64,000 bases of DNA from contig NZ_JACJVQ010000030.1 in the NCBI RefSeq assembly GCF_014212135.1, positions 1-64,000 on the forward strand. The letters are read 5' to 3'. Below are positions 39,442-47,298 of this stretch, one piece after another. Both the position numbers and the translations under genes were made by a program. The DNA comes from Cohnella thailandensis. Lineage in GTDB: Bacteria > Bacillota > Bacilli > Paenibacillales > Paenibacillaceae. How positions within the stretch are numbered: position 1 is the stretch's first letter; each line of letters begins with the position of its first letter. The notes under the pieces are model-generated. The model was not told the DNA's origin. It searched no databases and saw only the letters and a list, made by a program, of their open reading frames with translations.

Positions 39442-41274
39442 TCATTCCTCGCAGAACAAAGGAACGAACTCGATGCCGGCCTCCGAGATGCGAACGAGGC
39501 CTTTGTCGGAGATGCGGAGCGTCGGGATGACGACGAGGGCGAGAAGGGACAGAGTCATAAACGCATAGTTGAGCGTGCATCCGGCGGAGACGAGCGCGCG
39601 GCTGATGGACGCGGACTGCTCGGCGGCGACCTCGAACGGTTCGGCCGACATGAGTCCGGCGATCCGGAGCGGGAAGGACGTCGCCCCCTCCTCCGTGACG
39701 ACGGCGGTGCCGCCCTGCATGCGGATGACTTCGTTCGCCGCTTCGGCCATCAGCTCTTCGGAATTGCCGATGATCAGCACGTTGTGGCTGTCGTGCGCGA
39801 CGGTCATGGCGATCGCGGCGGGCTTCGAGAAGCCGATATTCGCGACGAGTCCGACCGAGCGGTTGCCCGTCTCTTTATGGCGCTCCAGCACGGCGATTTT
39901 GCAGAGGCCGCTGTTCGGGGCAAGCGCGATCCGGGAATTCTCGACCGGAACCTTAAGCTTCAGTTCCGGCGTCTCGACGTGATTCTCGACGACCTGAATG
40001 ACGCGGACGAGCGCCTCGCCGGATTCGATCGGCGCGGCGATCTCGAACGCGGAAGCGGCGATGTCCGGCTTCAGCCGGACCGAGTTGCGCACCTTCTCCG
40101 GATATTCGTAGGCCGGAAGCTCCACGACCATCTTGCCGTTCTCCGCGACGACGACGCCGGCCGCTATCGTCGTTGCGACGTTCACGTCGGCCAACCGCCC
40201 GTCGAGCAGCAGAATGTCGGCGAAGCTTCCCGGCGTGAGCGAGCCGACGTCGCGGGAGACGCCGAAGCGCTCCGCGGTGTTGATCGTCGCCATCTGGAAA
40301 GCGGTGATCGGCTTCACGCCCTGAAGGATGGCGTCCCGAACGACGAAGTTCATGTGGCCCTCGTCCCGGATCGACTCCGAGCTGCGGTCGTCGGTGACGA
40401 GCATCATGCGGCGGGTGTCGATGCCGGATTCGGTATGCGCCCGAATCGTGTTCGCGACGTCGTGCCATGCGGATCCGCGGCGCATCTTCGCGTACATGCC
40501 CAAGCGAATGCGCTCGATGACGTCCTCCGGAGTGACGCATTCGTGGTCGCCGGTGATGCCGCTCGCCGCATAGACCGGCAGGCGCCAGTCATTCGACGGC
40601 CACGTGAAGTGGCCGTCGGCGATACGGCCGGCCGCCAGGGTCTCCTTCAGGATCGCGGCCATTTTCTTGTCCCCGTAGACGACGCCGGGGAAGTTCATCA
40701 CTTCGCCGAGGCCGATCATGTCCGGGCCCCAGCGGAACGCTTCCGCGACGTCCTCCGGCTCGACGGAGGAGCCGGTCGTCTCGAATTCGGAGCCGGCGGC
40801 GGGCACGCAGGACGCCACTTGCATATAGGCGGCAAGAGGAGTGCCCAAGCCCTCCTCCCGCATCAGCTTGATCCCTTCGATGCCGAACACGTTCGCCATC
40901 TCGTGCGGATCGAAGAAGCCGCCGGTCGTGCCGAGCGGCAGCACGGCTCGAGCGAACTCCGTGACGGTAAGCTGCGTGCTCTCGATATGGGCATGCCCGT
41001 CAAGCAGCCCAGGAGCCATATACTTGCCCTTAGCATCGACGATCCGCGTCTTGGGACCGATCAGATGGGAGACTTCCTTGCCGACATAGGCAATTCGCGA
41101 GCCTTGCACGGCGATGGACATGTCCGGCAGCAGCTCGCCGGAGACGACGTTCACGAGATTTCCGTTCCGCACGACAAGAGAAGCCTTGACGTCTCCTCTG
41201 GCGGTAGACACAAGGCTCTCGAAACATTCGGATAAAGGGGGTCTAAGGAATTTCAATTTGTTTGCACGCTCCAA
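39442..41274 (-). CDS. ade: Adenine deaminase
   Basis: A 610-residue amidohydrolase converting adenine to hypoxanthine. Metal-site motifs: PGLLDGHAHIEST (HxH), GGFFDPHEMANVFG, IADGHFTWPS and MLVTDDRSSESIRDEGHMNFVVRDAI. The C-terminal GLVANIGFSKPAAIAMTVAHDSHNVLIIG with HDSHN is characteristic of the bacterial Ade/AdeC family. The frame opens with TTG at 41274, twelve bases after AGGAGG, but that ribosome binding site is ideally spaced for an out-of-frame ATG at 41281 (see findings). No purine riboswitch seen upstream. Confidence 0.93.
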   Translation of the reverse strand: MERANKLKFLRPPLSECFESLVSTARGDVKASLVVRNGNLVNVVSGELLPDMSIAVQGSRIAYVGKEVSHLIGPKTRIVDAKGKYMAPGLLDGHAHIESTQLTVTEFARAVLPLGTTGGFFDPHEMANVFGIEGIKLMREEGLGTPLAAYMQVASCVPAAGSEFETTGSSVEPEDVAEAFRWGPDMIGLGEVMNFPGVVYGDKKMAAILKETLAAGRIADGHFTWPSNDWRLPVYAASGITGDHECVTPEDVIERIRLGMYAKMRRGSAWHDVANTIRAHTESGIDTRRMMLVTDDRSSESIRDEGHMNFVVRDAILQGVKPITAFQMATINTAERFGVSRDVGSLTPGSFADILLLDGRLADVNVATTIAAGVVVAENGKMVVELPAYEYPEKVRNSVRLKPDIAASAFEIAAPIESGEALVRVIQVVENHVETPELKLKVPVENSRIALAPNSGLCKIAVLERHKETGNRSVGLVANIGFSKPAAIAMTVAHDSHNVLIIGNSEELMAEAANEVIRMQGGTAVVTEEGATSFPLRIAGLMSAEPFEVAAEQSASISRALVSAGCTLNYAFMTLSLLALVVIPTLRISDKGLVRISEAGIEFVPLFCEE

Positions 41275-41281
41275 TCGCCAT
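41243..41281 (-). CDS. Possible 12-codon leader peptide overlapping the ade start
   Basis: ATG at 41281, four bases after AGGAGGT, reads MAIGACKQIEIP then TAG, and overlaps the first 32 bases of ade in another frame. It may be a regulatory uORF allowing reinitiation or slippage, or a sign that one base is missing at the ade start. Low certainty. Confidence 0.35.
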   Translation of the reverse strand: MAIGACKQIEIP

Positions 41282-41330
41282 TCTTACCTCCTAGTATCCC
41301 ATCTCGCGAGCCGTTCGCGCAAATCGAAAC

Positions 41331-42023
41331 TCACTTCCGGAGACGAATTCGATTCGTCTCGGAGGGAGGAAGATACTCGATAACCGGAGCAATCGGGGCT
41401 TCCAGCGAGGCGGACGCGGCCGGAGCAGCCTTCGGCATGCGGCCTTCTCGGCCGTCGGGCTGACCCTTTGCCTTTACGGAGCGGCCGGATTTCAGTCGGG
41501 ATGCATAAATCCGGTAGGCGAGCAAGACGGCAACCGTCATCCCGGTGACGGCGTACATGCCGGAGATCGCGGGGTCCTTCGAATCGGTTCCGATTAGAGT
41601 CCCGTGCAGCAAGGCCATTCCATAACCGGCGAACGCCAGAAAATGGATCGCGCGCCAAACCTTCCGCCCCAGCCGCTTCATCAGATCGGAGCTGGCGATC
41701 AGGATCGCGGAGATATAGAGCGATAAAGTTCCGAGTCCCGCCAGCCAGCGGTGATCGTCGGAAGCGAACGGAATCGCCAGCTCCGCGGCCGAGTATCCCA
41801 CGTATTCGTCGAACAATAGCACCATGCCGTGCATCATTCCGAAGAGGAAGCCGAACCAGCCTGTCCATTGATGGACGGCGAGGATGACCGCTTGGTTCTT
41901 GCCGCTTAGCTTGCCGCTCATCAGAAGACCGGCCGCCGTCGAGACGAAGAGCAGAAGATAAGACGTGATTCCGGCGGCTCTCGTCGTCGCCCAGACGGAG
42001 AAATACTCAGATAGCTGCTGCAT
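41331..42023 (-). CDS. Ferric-reductase-like transmembrane protein
   Basis: A 230-residue membrane protein with about six helices followed by a 50-residue Ala/Pro-rich basic tail. Heme-ligand-type histidines appear in AVHQWTGWFGFLFGMMHGMVLL, KVWRAIHFLAFAGYGMALLHG, the pattern of the ferric-reductase/YedZ (MsrQ) domain. GGAGG sits eight bases before ATG 42023, which lies inside the apbE reading frame (17-bp overlap), so the two are cotranscribed and coupled. Likely transmembrane electron transfer; partner unknown. Confidence 0.85.
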   Translation of the reverse strand: MQQLSEYFSVWATTRAAGITSYLLLFVSTAAGLLMSGKLSGKNQAVILAVHQWTGWFGFLFGMMHGMVLLFDEYVGYSAAELAIPFASDDHRWLAGLGTLSLYISAILIASSDLMKRLGRKVWRAIHFLAFAGYGMALLHGTLIGTDSKDPAISGMYAVTGMTVAVLLAYRIYASRLKSGRSVKAKGQPDGREGRMPKAAPAASASLEAPIAPVIEYLPPSETNRIRLRK

Positions 42024-42939
42024 AGGAGCCGCCTCCGATCTCGGCATACTCATTAAGCGAGCCGCCTTTGAAGAGATGCCCCTCGCCGTTGACGGCGACG
42101 CAGCCTAAACCGGGTTTGCGGGCTTCCAGCCATGGAATGCCGGCTTCGGAGCCTAGAATCAGCAAGCATTTGGCATAAACCTCCGCCTCCGTCAAGGAAG
42201 GGGCCAGCACGGTTGCCTGCACGAGATCGGTATCAGCCGGGCGCTGCGTGCGCGGGTCGATCAGATGATGCCGTACGCCCTCTTTGGTGCCCCAACGCCG
42301 CTTCAGGGTGCTGCTCGTCGCAATGCCGGCAGGCCGCTTAAGAACGAGGGAGGCCGCGTTTTTCGCTCCGTCGCGCGGATCGGCGATTCCGATCTCCCAG
42401 CCTTGGACGGGCTTTCCCCACAGGATCATGTCTCCTCCGGCGTCGATCGCTCCCGTGCCGACTCCTTCCCGCCGAAGCATGCCGGCCAGCTGCTCCGCGC
42501 TCCAGCCCTTCGCGATGCCGCCGAGGTCGAGCGATAGCTCCGGATGCAGCCGAATGCCCATCATGCGCCGGTCCAATGCGACCGGCTCCTCCGGCATATC
42601 GACGCAATAGTCGTCTGCCGTTTGCCGATCCGAATCGAGACGGAGCTTCTCGATGCTCTCGGAGTAGCCTTGCGCGATAAGCGCTTTGCCCAGATAAGGA
42701 TTGAACAAGCCGTCCGTCTCGCGATAGTACCGGTCCGCTACGCTCACCGCTTGGTAGAGCAGGGCGGAAGCAAGGAAAGGACGGCCTTCGCTTCGATTCA
42801 GCGAAGACAGCTCGCTCTCCGGGAGGAACCGGCTGAGGTTCCTCTCGATAAAGGAGAACCAGGATTCGGCTTTGCCCGCGGAGACGGACGAAAGGCCGAT
42901 CGTATGGAAGGCAGTGCTCATCGCCGTAAAAGTATGCAT
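42007..42939 (-). CDS. apbE: FAD:protein FMN transferase ApbE
   Basis: A 310-residue flavinyltransferase that attaches FMN to Thr/Ser of target proteins. Core motifs: LSLDLGGIAKGWSAEQLAGML, AIDAGGDMILWG, and the substrate-metal region HHLIDPRTQRPADTDLVQATVLAPSLTEAEVYAKCLLILG. There is no signal peptide or lipobox (N-terminus MHTFTAMSTAFHTIG), unlike the exported lipoprotein ApbE forms. AAAGGAG is eight bases upstream. Coupled to the ferric-reductase-like gene; no classic FMN-binding-domain target is adjacent. Confidence 0.92.
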   Translation of the reverse strand: MHTFTAMSTAFHTIGLSSVSAGKAESWFSFIERNLSRFLPESELSSLNRSEGRPFLASALLYQAVSVADRYYRETDGLFNPYLGKALIAQGYSESIEKLRLDSDRQTADDYCVDMPEEPVALDRRMMGIRLHPELSLDLGGIAKGWSAEQLAGMLRREGVGTGAIDAGGDMILWGKPVQGWEIGIADPRDGAKNAASLVLKRPAGIATSSTLKRRWGTKEGVRHHLIDPRTQRPADTDLVQATVLAPSLTEAEVYAKCLLILGSEAGIPWLEARKPGLGCVAVNGEGHLFKGGSLNEYAEIGGGSYAAAI

Positions 42940-42981
42940 GTCGGTTTCTCTCCTTTCGCTTCCGGTAAAGCTTCGCCAGCG

Positions 42982-43278
42982 TCAGGAACCTCTCGATTGC
43001 AAGCCGCCGCCTGCCGAGTTGTCCATGGAGCCGCCTTCTTCGTATGTTCCTCCCGTGCTCTCTCCGAACGATCCGCGGCCGTGCCTGCCGCCGGACTCGC
43101 TCTCCCATTGCTGCATCAGGCTGTCCTGGTCGGATTGCCCGGCCGGATCCGTTACGGTCGGAACGGACGATGCGCTGGCCGTCCCCGCATCTTGGTGGGA
43201 TATATACCCGATTAGAATGGAATACAGCGCGGCTCCCGATAGGCCGACGATCCATTTGATCCCTTTCTTATTCGCCAT
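42982..43278 (-). CDS. Small single-helix membrane protein with Ser/Gly-rich tail
   Basis: A 98-residue protein: cytoplasmic MANKKGIKW, one transmembrane helix (about residues 9-25), then an extracytoplasmic low-complexity tail with GRGSFGESTGGTYEEGGS. RBS AAGGAGGAG precedes ATG 43278. It is 42 bp upstream of apbE on the same strand, so probably the first gene of this redox operon. No family recognised. The ESTGGT segment loosely resembles the ApbE flavinylation motif (D-x-x-T/S-G-A-T), which could make it a target; this is speculative. Confidence 0.7.
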   Translation of the reverse strand: MANKKGIKWIVGLSGAALYSILIGYISHQDAGTASASSVPTVTDPAGQSDQDSLMQQWESESGGRHGRGSFGESTGGTYEEGGSMDNSAGGGLQSRGS

Positions 43279-43452
43279 GGAATCTCCTCCTTGCCCAGTA
43301 GAATAAACGAGCAACCTTAGGCCCGCTTGAACGCAGTCTGAAAAACGGCTTAAAAAGGTTCCGCCAACGCTCGCCGTCATCTATCAAGCGCGTTCTTGTC
43401 CCATTTTCATATATTGTATGGAAATGATGATTTTCGAAGAGGAGGAGAGGGG

Positions 43453-43866
43453 ATGCATCCTAATTTGGGCATTCTAAGCATAACGTTCGGCTCCATTATC
43501 GGATTCGGCTTCGGAACCTGGACGGAGTCGCTCAGCTTCCTGTTGGTCCTTATGGCCGTCGATTACGTTAGCGGCGTTGCGGCTTCGCTGCGCGACGGGA
43601 AAGGGTTAAGCAGCGAAGTCGGCTTCTGGGGACTTGCCAAAAAAGGCCTCATGCTGCTGATCGTCATCGTGGCCCATCGGATCGACCTGGTGCTGGGGGC
43701 CGACGTGGCGATGGGGGGAGCCGTTTATTTCTATATCGTGAACGAGCTGCTGTCGGTCATGGAGAATTACGGGCGTCTCGGGCTTCCGATGCCGGACAGG
43801 CTCCGCGAAGTCATTCGGATTCTGCGGAACAGGGCTGAAAGGAAGGACGACGATCCCTCCAAATAA
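43453..43866 (+). CDS. Holin-4 family (phage-holin-like) membrane protein
   Basis: A 137-residue protein with three to four hydrophobic segments and the family core LLVLMAVDYVSGVAASLRDGKGLSSEVGFWGLAKKGLMLLIVIVAHRID, followed by a charged tail RNRAERKDDDPSK. AGAGGAGGAGAGG precedes the ATG. Although the family is named for phage and toxin-secretion holins (TcdE/XhlB-like), no phage genes or amidase flank it; stand-alone chromosomal copies are frequent in Bacillales. Function here unknown. Confidence 0.85.
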   Translation: MHPNLGILSITFGSIIGFGFGTWTESLSFLLVLMAVDYVSGVAASLRDGKGLSSEVGFWGLAKKGLMLLIVIVAHRIDLVLGADVAMGGAVYFYIVNELLSVMENYGRLGLPMPDRLREVIRILRNRAERKDDDPSK

Positions 43867-43939
43867 GGGCCGACTTCGCCGTCTTGTTCATCAAATTGTC
43901 AAATGTGAAAAAAAGTTGACGTTCTCCCATAAGGAACAG

Positions 43940-43969
43940 TTGAGTTCAATTGTGTATTTTAGGTAAAAT
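43940..43969 (+). promoter_or_regulatory. Probable SigA promoter of the cupredoxin gene
   Basis: TTGAGT, 18-bp spacer, TAAAAT; start codon 37 bp downstream. Confidence 0.5.
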
Positions 43970-44006
43970 AAGAGCTAGACATTCGAATGAATCAGGGGGA
44001 GCATCA

Positions 44007-44381
44007 ATGTTCAAGTGGATCATGCCAGTATTGATTGTCATCGCTTGCTTGTTCGGCGTTTATTTGCTCGCGGACGGACTGCCCGAGAAACCGAAGGAAG
44101 AGCACCTCGCTGAGGGAACGGAATTGCTGAAGATTACGGCGACTAATTTCGAATTCAACGAAGGCGAATATCACGTGAAGGCCGGTACGCCTTACGTTCT
44201 TAGCTTCTCGAACAGCCTGGGCACTCACGGCGCCGAAATTGCCGATTTGAATATCAACCTGACCAAGGATAACCCGAGGGTTGAATACACGTTCGATAAG
44301 CCCGGTACTTATGAAATGCATTGTTCCATCATGTGCGGACAAGGCCACTCGACCATGACGGCCAAGATCATCGTCGAGTAA
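44007..44381 (+). CDS. Membrane-anchored stand-alone CuA cupredoxin (cytochrome oxidase subunit II-like)
   Basis: A 124-residue protein: one N-terminal helix (about residues 4-22), then a cupredoxin domain. The full dinuclear CuA ligand set of oxidase subunit II is present: His74, Cys106-x3-Cys110-x3-His114-x2-Met117 (CSIMCGQGHSTM). The domain is shorter than subunit II (one helix rather than two) and no coxA/ctaD or other oxidase genes are adjacent. It may be an electron carrier, a copper-delivery protein or part of nitrous-oxide or alternative oxidase chemistry (inference). GGGGAG ribosome binding site. Confidence 0.85.
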   Translation: MFKWIMPVLIVIACLFGVYLLADGLPEKPKEEHLAEGTELLKITATNFEFNEGEYHVKAGTPYVLSFSNSLGTHGAEIADLNINLTKDNPRVEYTFDKPGTYEMHCSIMCGQGHSTMTAKIIVE

Positions 44382-44401
44382 TCGGCATTAAACGATACAA
44401 A

Positions 44402-44425
44402 AAGGAGCCTCCCGGCTCCTTTTTT
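44402..44425. terminator. Bidirectional terminator after the cupredoxin gene
   Basis: AAGGAGCC / GGCTCCTT with loop TCCC and six T. Confidence 0.88.
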
Positions 44426-44448
44426 CCCGTTGTAAACAAACCCATGGC

Positions 44449-44703
44449 TTATGCGGCGCTGCGTCTCCTCTGCACGCGGGCGATCCCGACGTCGCAGCAA
44501 TAGCCGATAATCGCCCAGCTGGCGACGGTAAGCACGTACATGAACAAAACATTTACCTGATGAATATCGCCAAAAAGCTCGACGAACCAGATCGGAACGC
44601 TTAACATGAATAAGAAGAGGTTATGCGGATCGTAGCCTGTGGCGTTGAATAAACACAAGGCTACCGCGAACAGCGAGCACACCAAGGTTGCTTTATAGCT
44701 CAT
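44449..44703 (-). CDS. Small membrane protein, unknown function
   Basis: An 84-residue protein with three hydrophobic stretches (ATLVCSLFAVALCLFNATG, LFLFMLSVPIWFVELFG, VNVLFMYVLTVASWAIIGYCCD) and a basic end RVQRRRSAA. GCAGGAGG lies about eight bases before ATG 44703. Convergent with the cupredoxin gene and sharing its terminator. No family recognised. Confidence 0.78.
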   Translation of the reverse strand: MSYKATLVCSLFAVALCLFNATGYDPHNLFLFMLSVPIWFVELFGDIHQVNVLFMYVLTVASWAIIGYCCDVGIARVQRRRSAA

Positions 44704-44849
44704 GCGTAATCCTCCTGCGGCGATGCTTTTTTGACGGGACATGCGTGGGTTCGGCCCAATGTCCGTAGTATGCTCCCGCTTGAAGGATTCATTCGGCTCG
44801 CCGCGGTCCGCCGTACACATCAGTCCAATGAAGAAGGAGAGAATAACGA

Positions 44850-45137
44850 ATGATCACTCACATCGTCCTGTTCAAGCTCAAAGATCGCAGTCCGGCAAGC
44901 GTGGAGCGCACGGCTCAGGTGCTTCGCAACCTGGAAGGCAAGATCGACGAGCTCAAGTCCATCGAAGTGGGCATCGACGTGCTGCATTCCGAGAGATCCT
45001 ACGATATCGCCTTGACGACGACGTTCGATTCGATGGACGGGCTTCAAGCCTACCAAGTTCATCCCGAGCACAAAAAGGTCATCGAACACATGAACGAGGT
45101 TCGGGAATCCTCCGTTAGCGTCGATTACGAGAGCTGA
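44850..45137 (+). CDS. Dabb family (stress-responsive A/B barrel) protein
   Basis: A 95-residue dimeric ferredoxin-like barrel protein. Family features: the opening MITHIVLFKLKD, VGIDVLHSERSYDIALTTTFDSMDGLQAYQVHPEHKKV, where YQVHP-H is the characteristic core. Members include stress proteins and small polyketide or olivetolic-acid-type cyclases, but most are uncharacterised. AAGGAGAG ribosome binding site. Upstream of a 45-residue membrane protein with 14 bp between. Confidence 0.9.
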   Translation: MITHIVLFKLKDRSPASVERTAQVLRNLEGKIDELKSIEVGIDVLHSERSYDIALTTTFDSMDGLQAYQVHPEHKKVIEHMNEVRESSVSVDYES

Positions 45138-45151
45138 AGGGGAGGTTCGAC

Positions 45152-45289
45152 GTGAATTCATCCGACACGGGCGCCGGCGATCTGTACGAGATGATGACCT
45201 ATCTCATCCTCGTCATTATCAGCATGATCGTCATGGTAGCATGGTTAAAACGCAAAGCGAAGCGAAAGCGTCGTAACGACGGGGGTTAA
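45152..45289 (+). CDS. 45-residue single-helix membrane protein
   Basis: GTG start six bases after GGGGAGG; sequence MNSSDTGAGDLYEMM, then a helix YLILVIISMIVMVAWL and a strongly basic end KRKAKRKRRNDGG. The ribosome binding site, the position between two real genes and the membrane-plus-basic architecture support it as a gene. Its stop is three bases before the next start, so it is probably cotranslated with the DUF86 gene. Unknown function. Confidence 0.65.
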   Translation: MNSSDTGAGDLYEMMTYLILVIISMIVMVAWLKRKAKRKRRNDGG

Positions 45290-45292
45290 GTT

Positions 45293-45727
45293 ATGTATTA
45301 CGTAAATCGCGAAGGGATCGAGCGGCGTCTCGGCTGCATCCCCGAGCTTGCCGAGGCATTGGACCATCTGGCCGCCTCCTGGACAGGCTCTCTGCTGGAG
45401 GGTCTCGCGCAGGAGCGCGCGCTGCATCTCGCCTTGGAGATCGTGACGGACGTCGGGAATTTCCTGATCGACGGCTTCATGATGAGGGATGCGAGCAGCT
45501 ACGAGGACATTATCGAAGTCATTGCAGGAGAAGGGGTTCTCACCGCCGAGCAGGAGAAGACGTTCCGCGAGCTCGTTCAGCTTCGCCGGCCTCTCGTTCA
45601 GGAGTACGACGAGTGGCCGCGCCGGGAGCTGCATCCGCTCGCCGGAAGCTTGGCCGGGCAGATGATCCGATTCGGGGAAGACATTCGGGAATATCTGCGC
45701 CGTGAGCTCGATCCTTGGGAGAAATAA
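45293..45727 (+). CDS. DUF86 (YutE/HepT-like) HEPN-fold protein
   Basis: A 144-residue helical protein with the YutE-like sequence ERALHLALEIVTDVGNFLIDGFMMRDASSYEDIIEVI. The HEPN ribonuclease motif (R-x4-H) is represented by RRPLVQEY, with Gln where the catalytic His would be, so RNase activity is doubtful. No MNT-type nucleotidyltransferase (antitoxin) gene is adjacent, so a HepT/MntA toxin-antitoxin unit is not supported. The start has a G-rich but imperfect ribosome binding site overlapping the preceding stop. Confidence 0.85.
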   Translation: MYYVNREGIERRLGCIPELAEALDHLAASWTGSLLEGLAQERALHLALEIVTDVGNFLIDGFMMRDASSYEDIIEVIAGEGVLTAEQEKTFRELVQLRRPLVQEYDEWPRRELHPLAGSLAGQMIRFGEDIREYLRRELDPWEK

Positions 45728-45741
45728 TGCCGAAGCCCGAT

Positions 45742-45784
45742 AAGCGCCGTTCTGCGGACCCGTTCCGCGGACGGCGCTTTTGTT
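45742..45784 (+). terminator. Terminator after the DUF86 gene
   Basis: AAGCGCCGT...ACGGCGCTT stem with inner TGCGGA / TCCGCG pairing, then TTTTG. Confidence 0.8.
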
Positions 45785-45931
45785 ATAGGTGAGGACTTTA
45801 TATACTTTCTGGTATCATAAATAAATTTACGTCCCGTTCATCTTCCGTTACAATAAAGAGAACATCCAAGAGAACATCGGGGTTGACGCGTTCTAAGCGG
45901 AACGTTCATGTCCGTGAAAGGAGGAAGCCTC

Positions 45932-46570
45932 ATGCCGCAAGCGGAAGAAGGGACGACGCGCCGACAATTGATGCACCTGCTCCGCACGCAGGGCGGGAGC
46001 AGCATCGCGGAGCTGGCGAAGCCGCTCGGGATTACCGAGATGGCGGTTCGCCGCCACATTCATACGATGGAGAAGGACGGGCTCGTAACTTCCACGCTGC
46101 TCAGGCAAGCGATGGGACGACCTTCCTACCGATACAAGCTGACGGAACGGGCCGACGAGCTGTTTCCGAAGAATTACCCCCACCTGACGTTGGAGCTTCT
46201 CGGGGAACTGGAGGAGCAGGCGTCCGGAGATTCGGTCATCGCCCAATTGTTTCAAGGCAGAAAGCGCAAGCTGGAGGTCAAATACCGCGAACTCATGGAG
46301 AGCAAGGAGCTGGGAGAAAAGGTCGCGGAGCTGGCCGGCATTCAGAACGCCGGCGGCTACATGGCGGAATGGGAGACGGCGGAGGACGGAAGCTATCGGC
46401 TTCATGAATACAATTGTCCGATCGCGCAGGTCGCGAACCGTTACCGCGAGGCTTGCCATTGCGAGAAGCAGCTGTTCGGAGATTTGCTGGGCGCGGACGT
46501 CGAGAGGACGGAGTGTCTGGCGGACGGCGGCAGCCGATGCACGTATAAGATTCGGCGTTCGGAAGGTTAA
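45932..46570 (+). CDS. SufR-like winged-helix regulator with cysteine-rich C-terminus
   Basis: A 212-residue transcription factor. N-terminal DeoR/ArsR-type helix-turn-helix (RRQLMHLLRTQGGSSIAELAKPLGITEMAVRRHIHTMEKDGLV), central helical region, and a C-terminal metal or Fe-S domain with YNCPIAQVANRYREACHCE, a Cys-x12-Cys spacing as in SufR, then VERTECLADGGSRCTYKI. Proteins of this type sense iron-sulfur clusters and repress suf-like genes; the target here is unknown because no suf genes are nearby. Start ATG 45932 follows AAAGGAGG. Confidence 0.83.
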   Translation: MPQAEEGTTRRQLMHLLRTQGGSSIAELAKPLGITEMAVRRHIHTMEKDGLVTSTLLRQAMGRPSYRYKLTERADELFPKNYPHLTLELLGELEEQASGDSVIAQLFQGRKRKLEVKYRELMESKELGEKVAELAGIQNAGGYMAEWETAEDGSYRLHEYNCPIAQVANRYREACHCEKQLFGDLLGADVERTECLADGGSRCTYKIRRSEG

Positions 46571-46574
46571 AGCG

Positions 46575-46619
46575 AGAGACGTTCATGGGGAATTCGGCCC
46601 GGTGAACGTCTCTTTTTTA
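46575..46619 (+). terminator. Terminator after the SufR-like gene
   Basis: AGAGACGTTCA / TGAACGTCTCT, 11-bp perfect stem, followed by six T. Confidence 0.9.
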
Positions 46620-46742
46620 TTTTCCGCCAAAAAAAGGCGGTTTGTCCGCGGTGTCAAGTCAAGCCCACTCTTCTTATACTGGATTAACCGCATGGGCGAA
46701 TGTCCCGAATGCGTTCAGGATAAAAGAAGGGAGGTGCGCTGC

Positions 46743-47231
46743 ATGGGATGGGAGTTCTTGGGCTATGCGGCGGCTGTGCTTTGTTTGACGGCGGCGGTTG
46801 CGATCGCGTTCGTTAGCGTTGCGCTGCGGCGATCGCTGCGCCGTTGGGAGGAAGAGGCCTCGCGGCTGGGGCGCGAGGCGGAGACGGCCATGACGGAATG
46901 GCGGCAGCTCGGCCAAGAAGCGGCGAACGCCGCTCGTTTATGCCGCGAGGGGCTCGAAGGTCTGGAATCGCTCGCGCAAGGGGGGCGAGCGATCGGGGAA
47001 GCCGCCCGTACGGCAGCCGGAGCCGCCGCGGAAGCGGCGGTAAGCTGGACCCGGAAGCTCTCCGATCAGCTTGCCGCGACGGAAGAGAGACAGACGCGGA
47101 GGCTGGGAGAGACGCTCGACTGGATGGAGCTCGGAGTCTTCGTCTGGAACGCCTGGACTCAACATTTCGGCGGCGCGCCGAACGGACACGGTCGTAAATC
47201 GGGAGAGAATGCGGATCAGCAGCGGCGATGA
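46743..47231 (+). CDS. YtxG/DUF948-like membrane protein
   Basis: A 162-residue protein with one N-terminal helix (about residues 5-28) and a long Ala/Glu/Arg-rich helical domain. Position immediately upstream of a YtxH gene, plus the TM-then-coil architecture, matches the ytxG-ytxH general-stress pair of Bacillus (inference, sequence is weakly conserved). GGGAGGTG ribosome binding site. Confidence 0.65.
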   Translation: MGWEFLGYAAAVLCLTAAVAIAFVSVALRRSLRRWEEEASRLGREAETAMTEWRQLGQEAANAARLCREGLEGLESLAQGGRAIGEAARTAAGAAAEAAVSWTRKLSDQLAATEERQTRRLGETLDWMELGVFVWNAWTQHFGGAPNGHGRKSGENADQQRR

Positions 47232-47298
47232 CCGGTGCCGACCTCGCGCAAGATGATGGCCGAGAGCATCGGCCGAAGCCGGAGAGGAGATATCACCT

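Noticed and set aside
39409..41235. 608-codon plus-strand frame across the adenine deaminase gene
   Set aside because: Composition is Asp/Arg/His-rich shadow sequence; the minus-strand frame encodes a complete adenine deaminase.
43453..43866. Prophage or lysis cassette around the holin-like gene
   Set aside because: No amidase, tail, integrase or other phage genes are nearby; the gene is flanked by ordinary chromosomal genes.
45152..45727. HepT/MntA-type toxin-antitoxin system
   Set aside because: No nucleotidyltransferase partner is present and the HEPN catalytic His is Gln.
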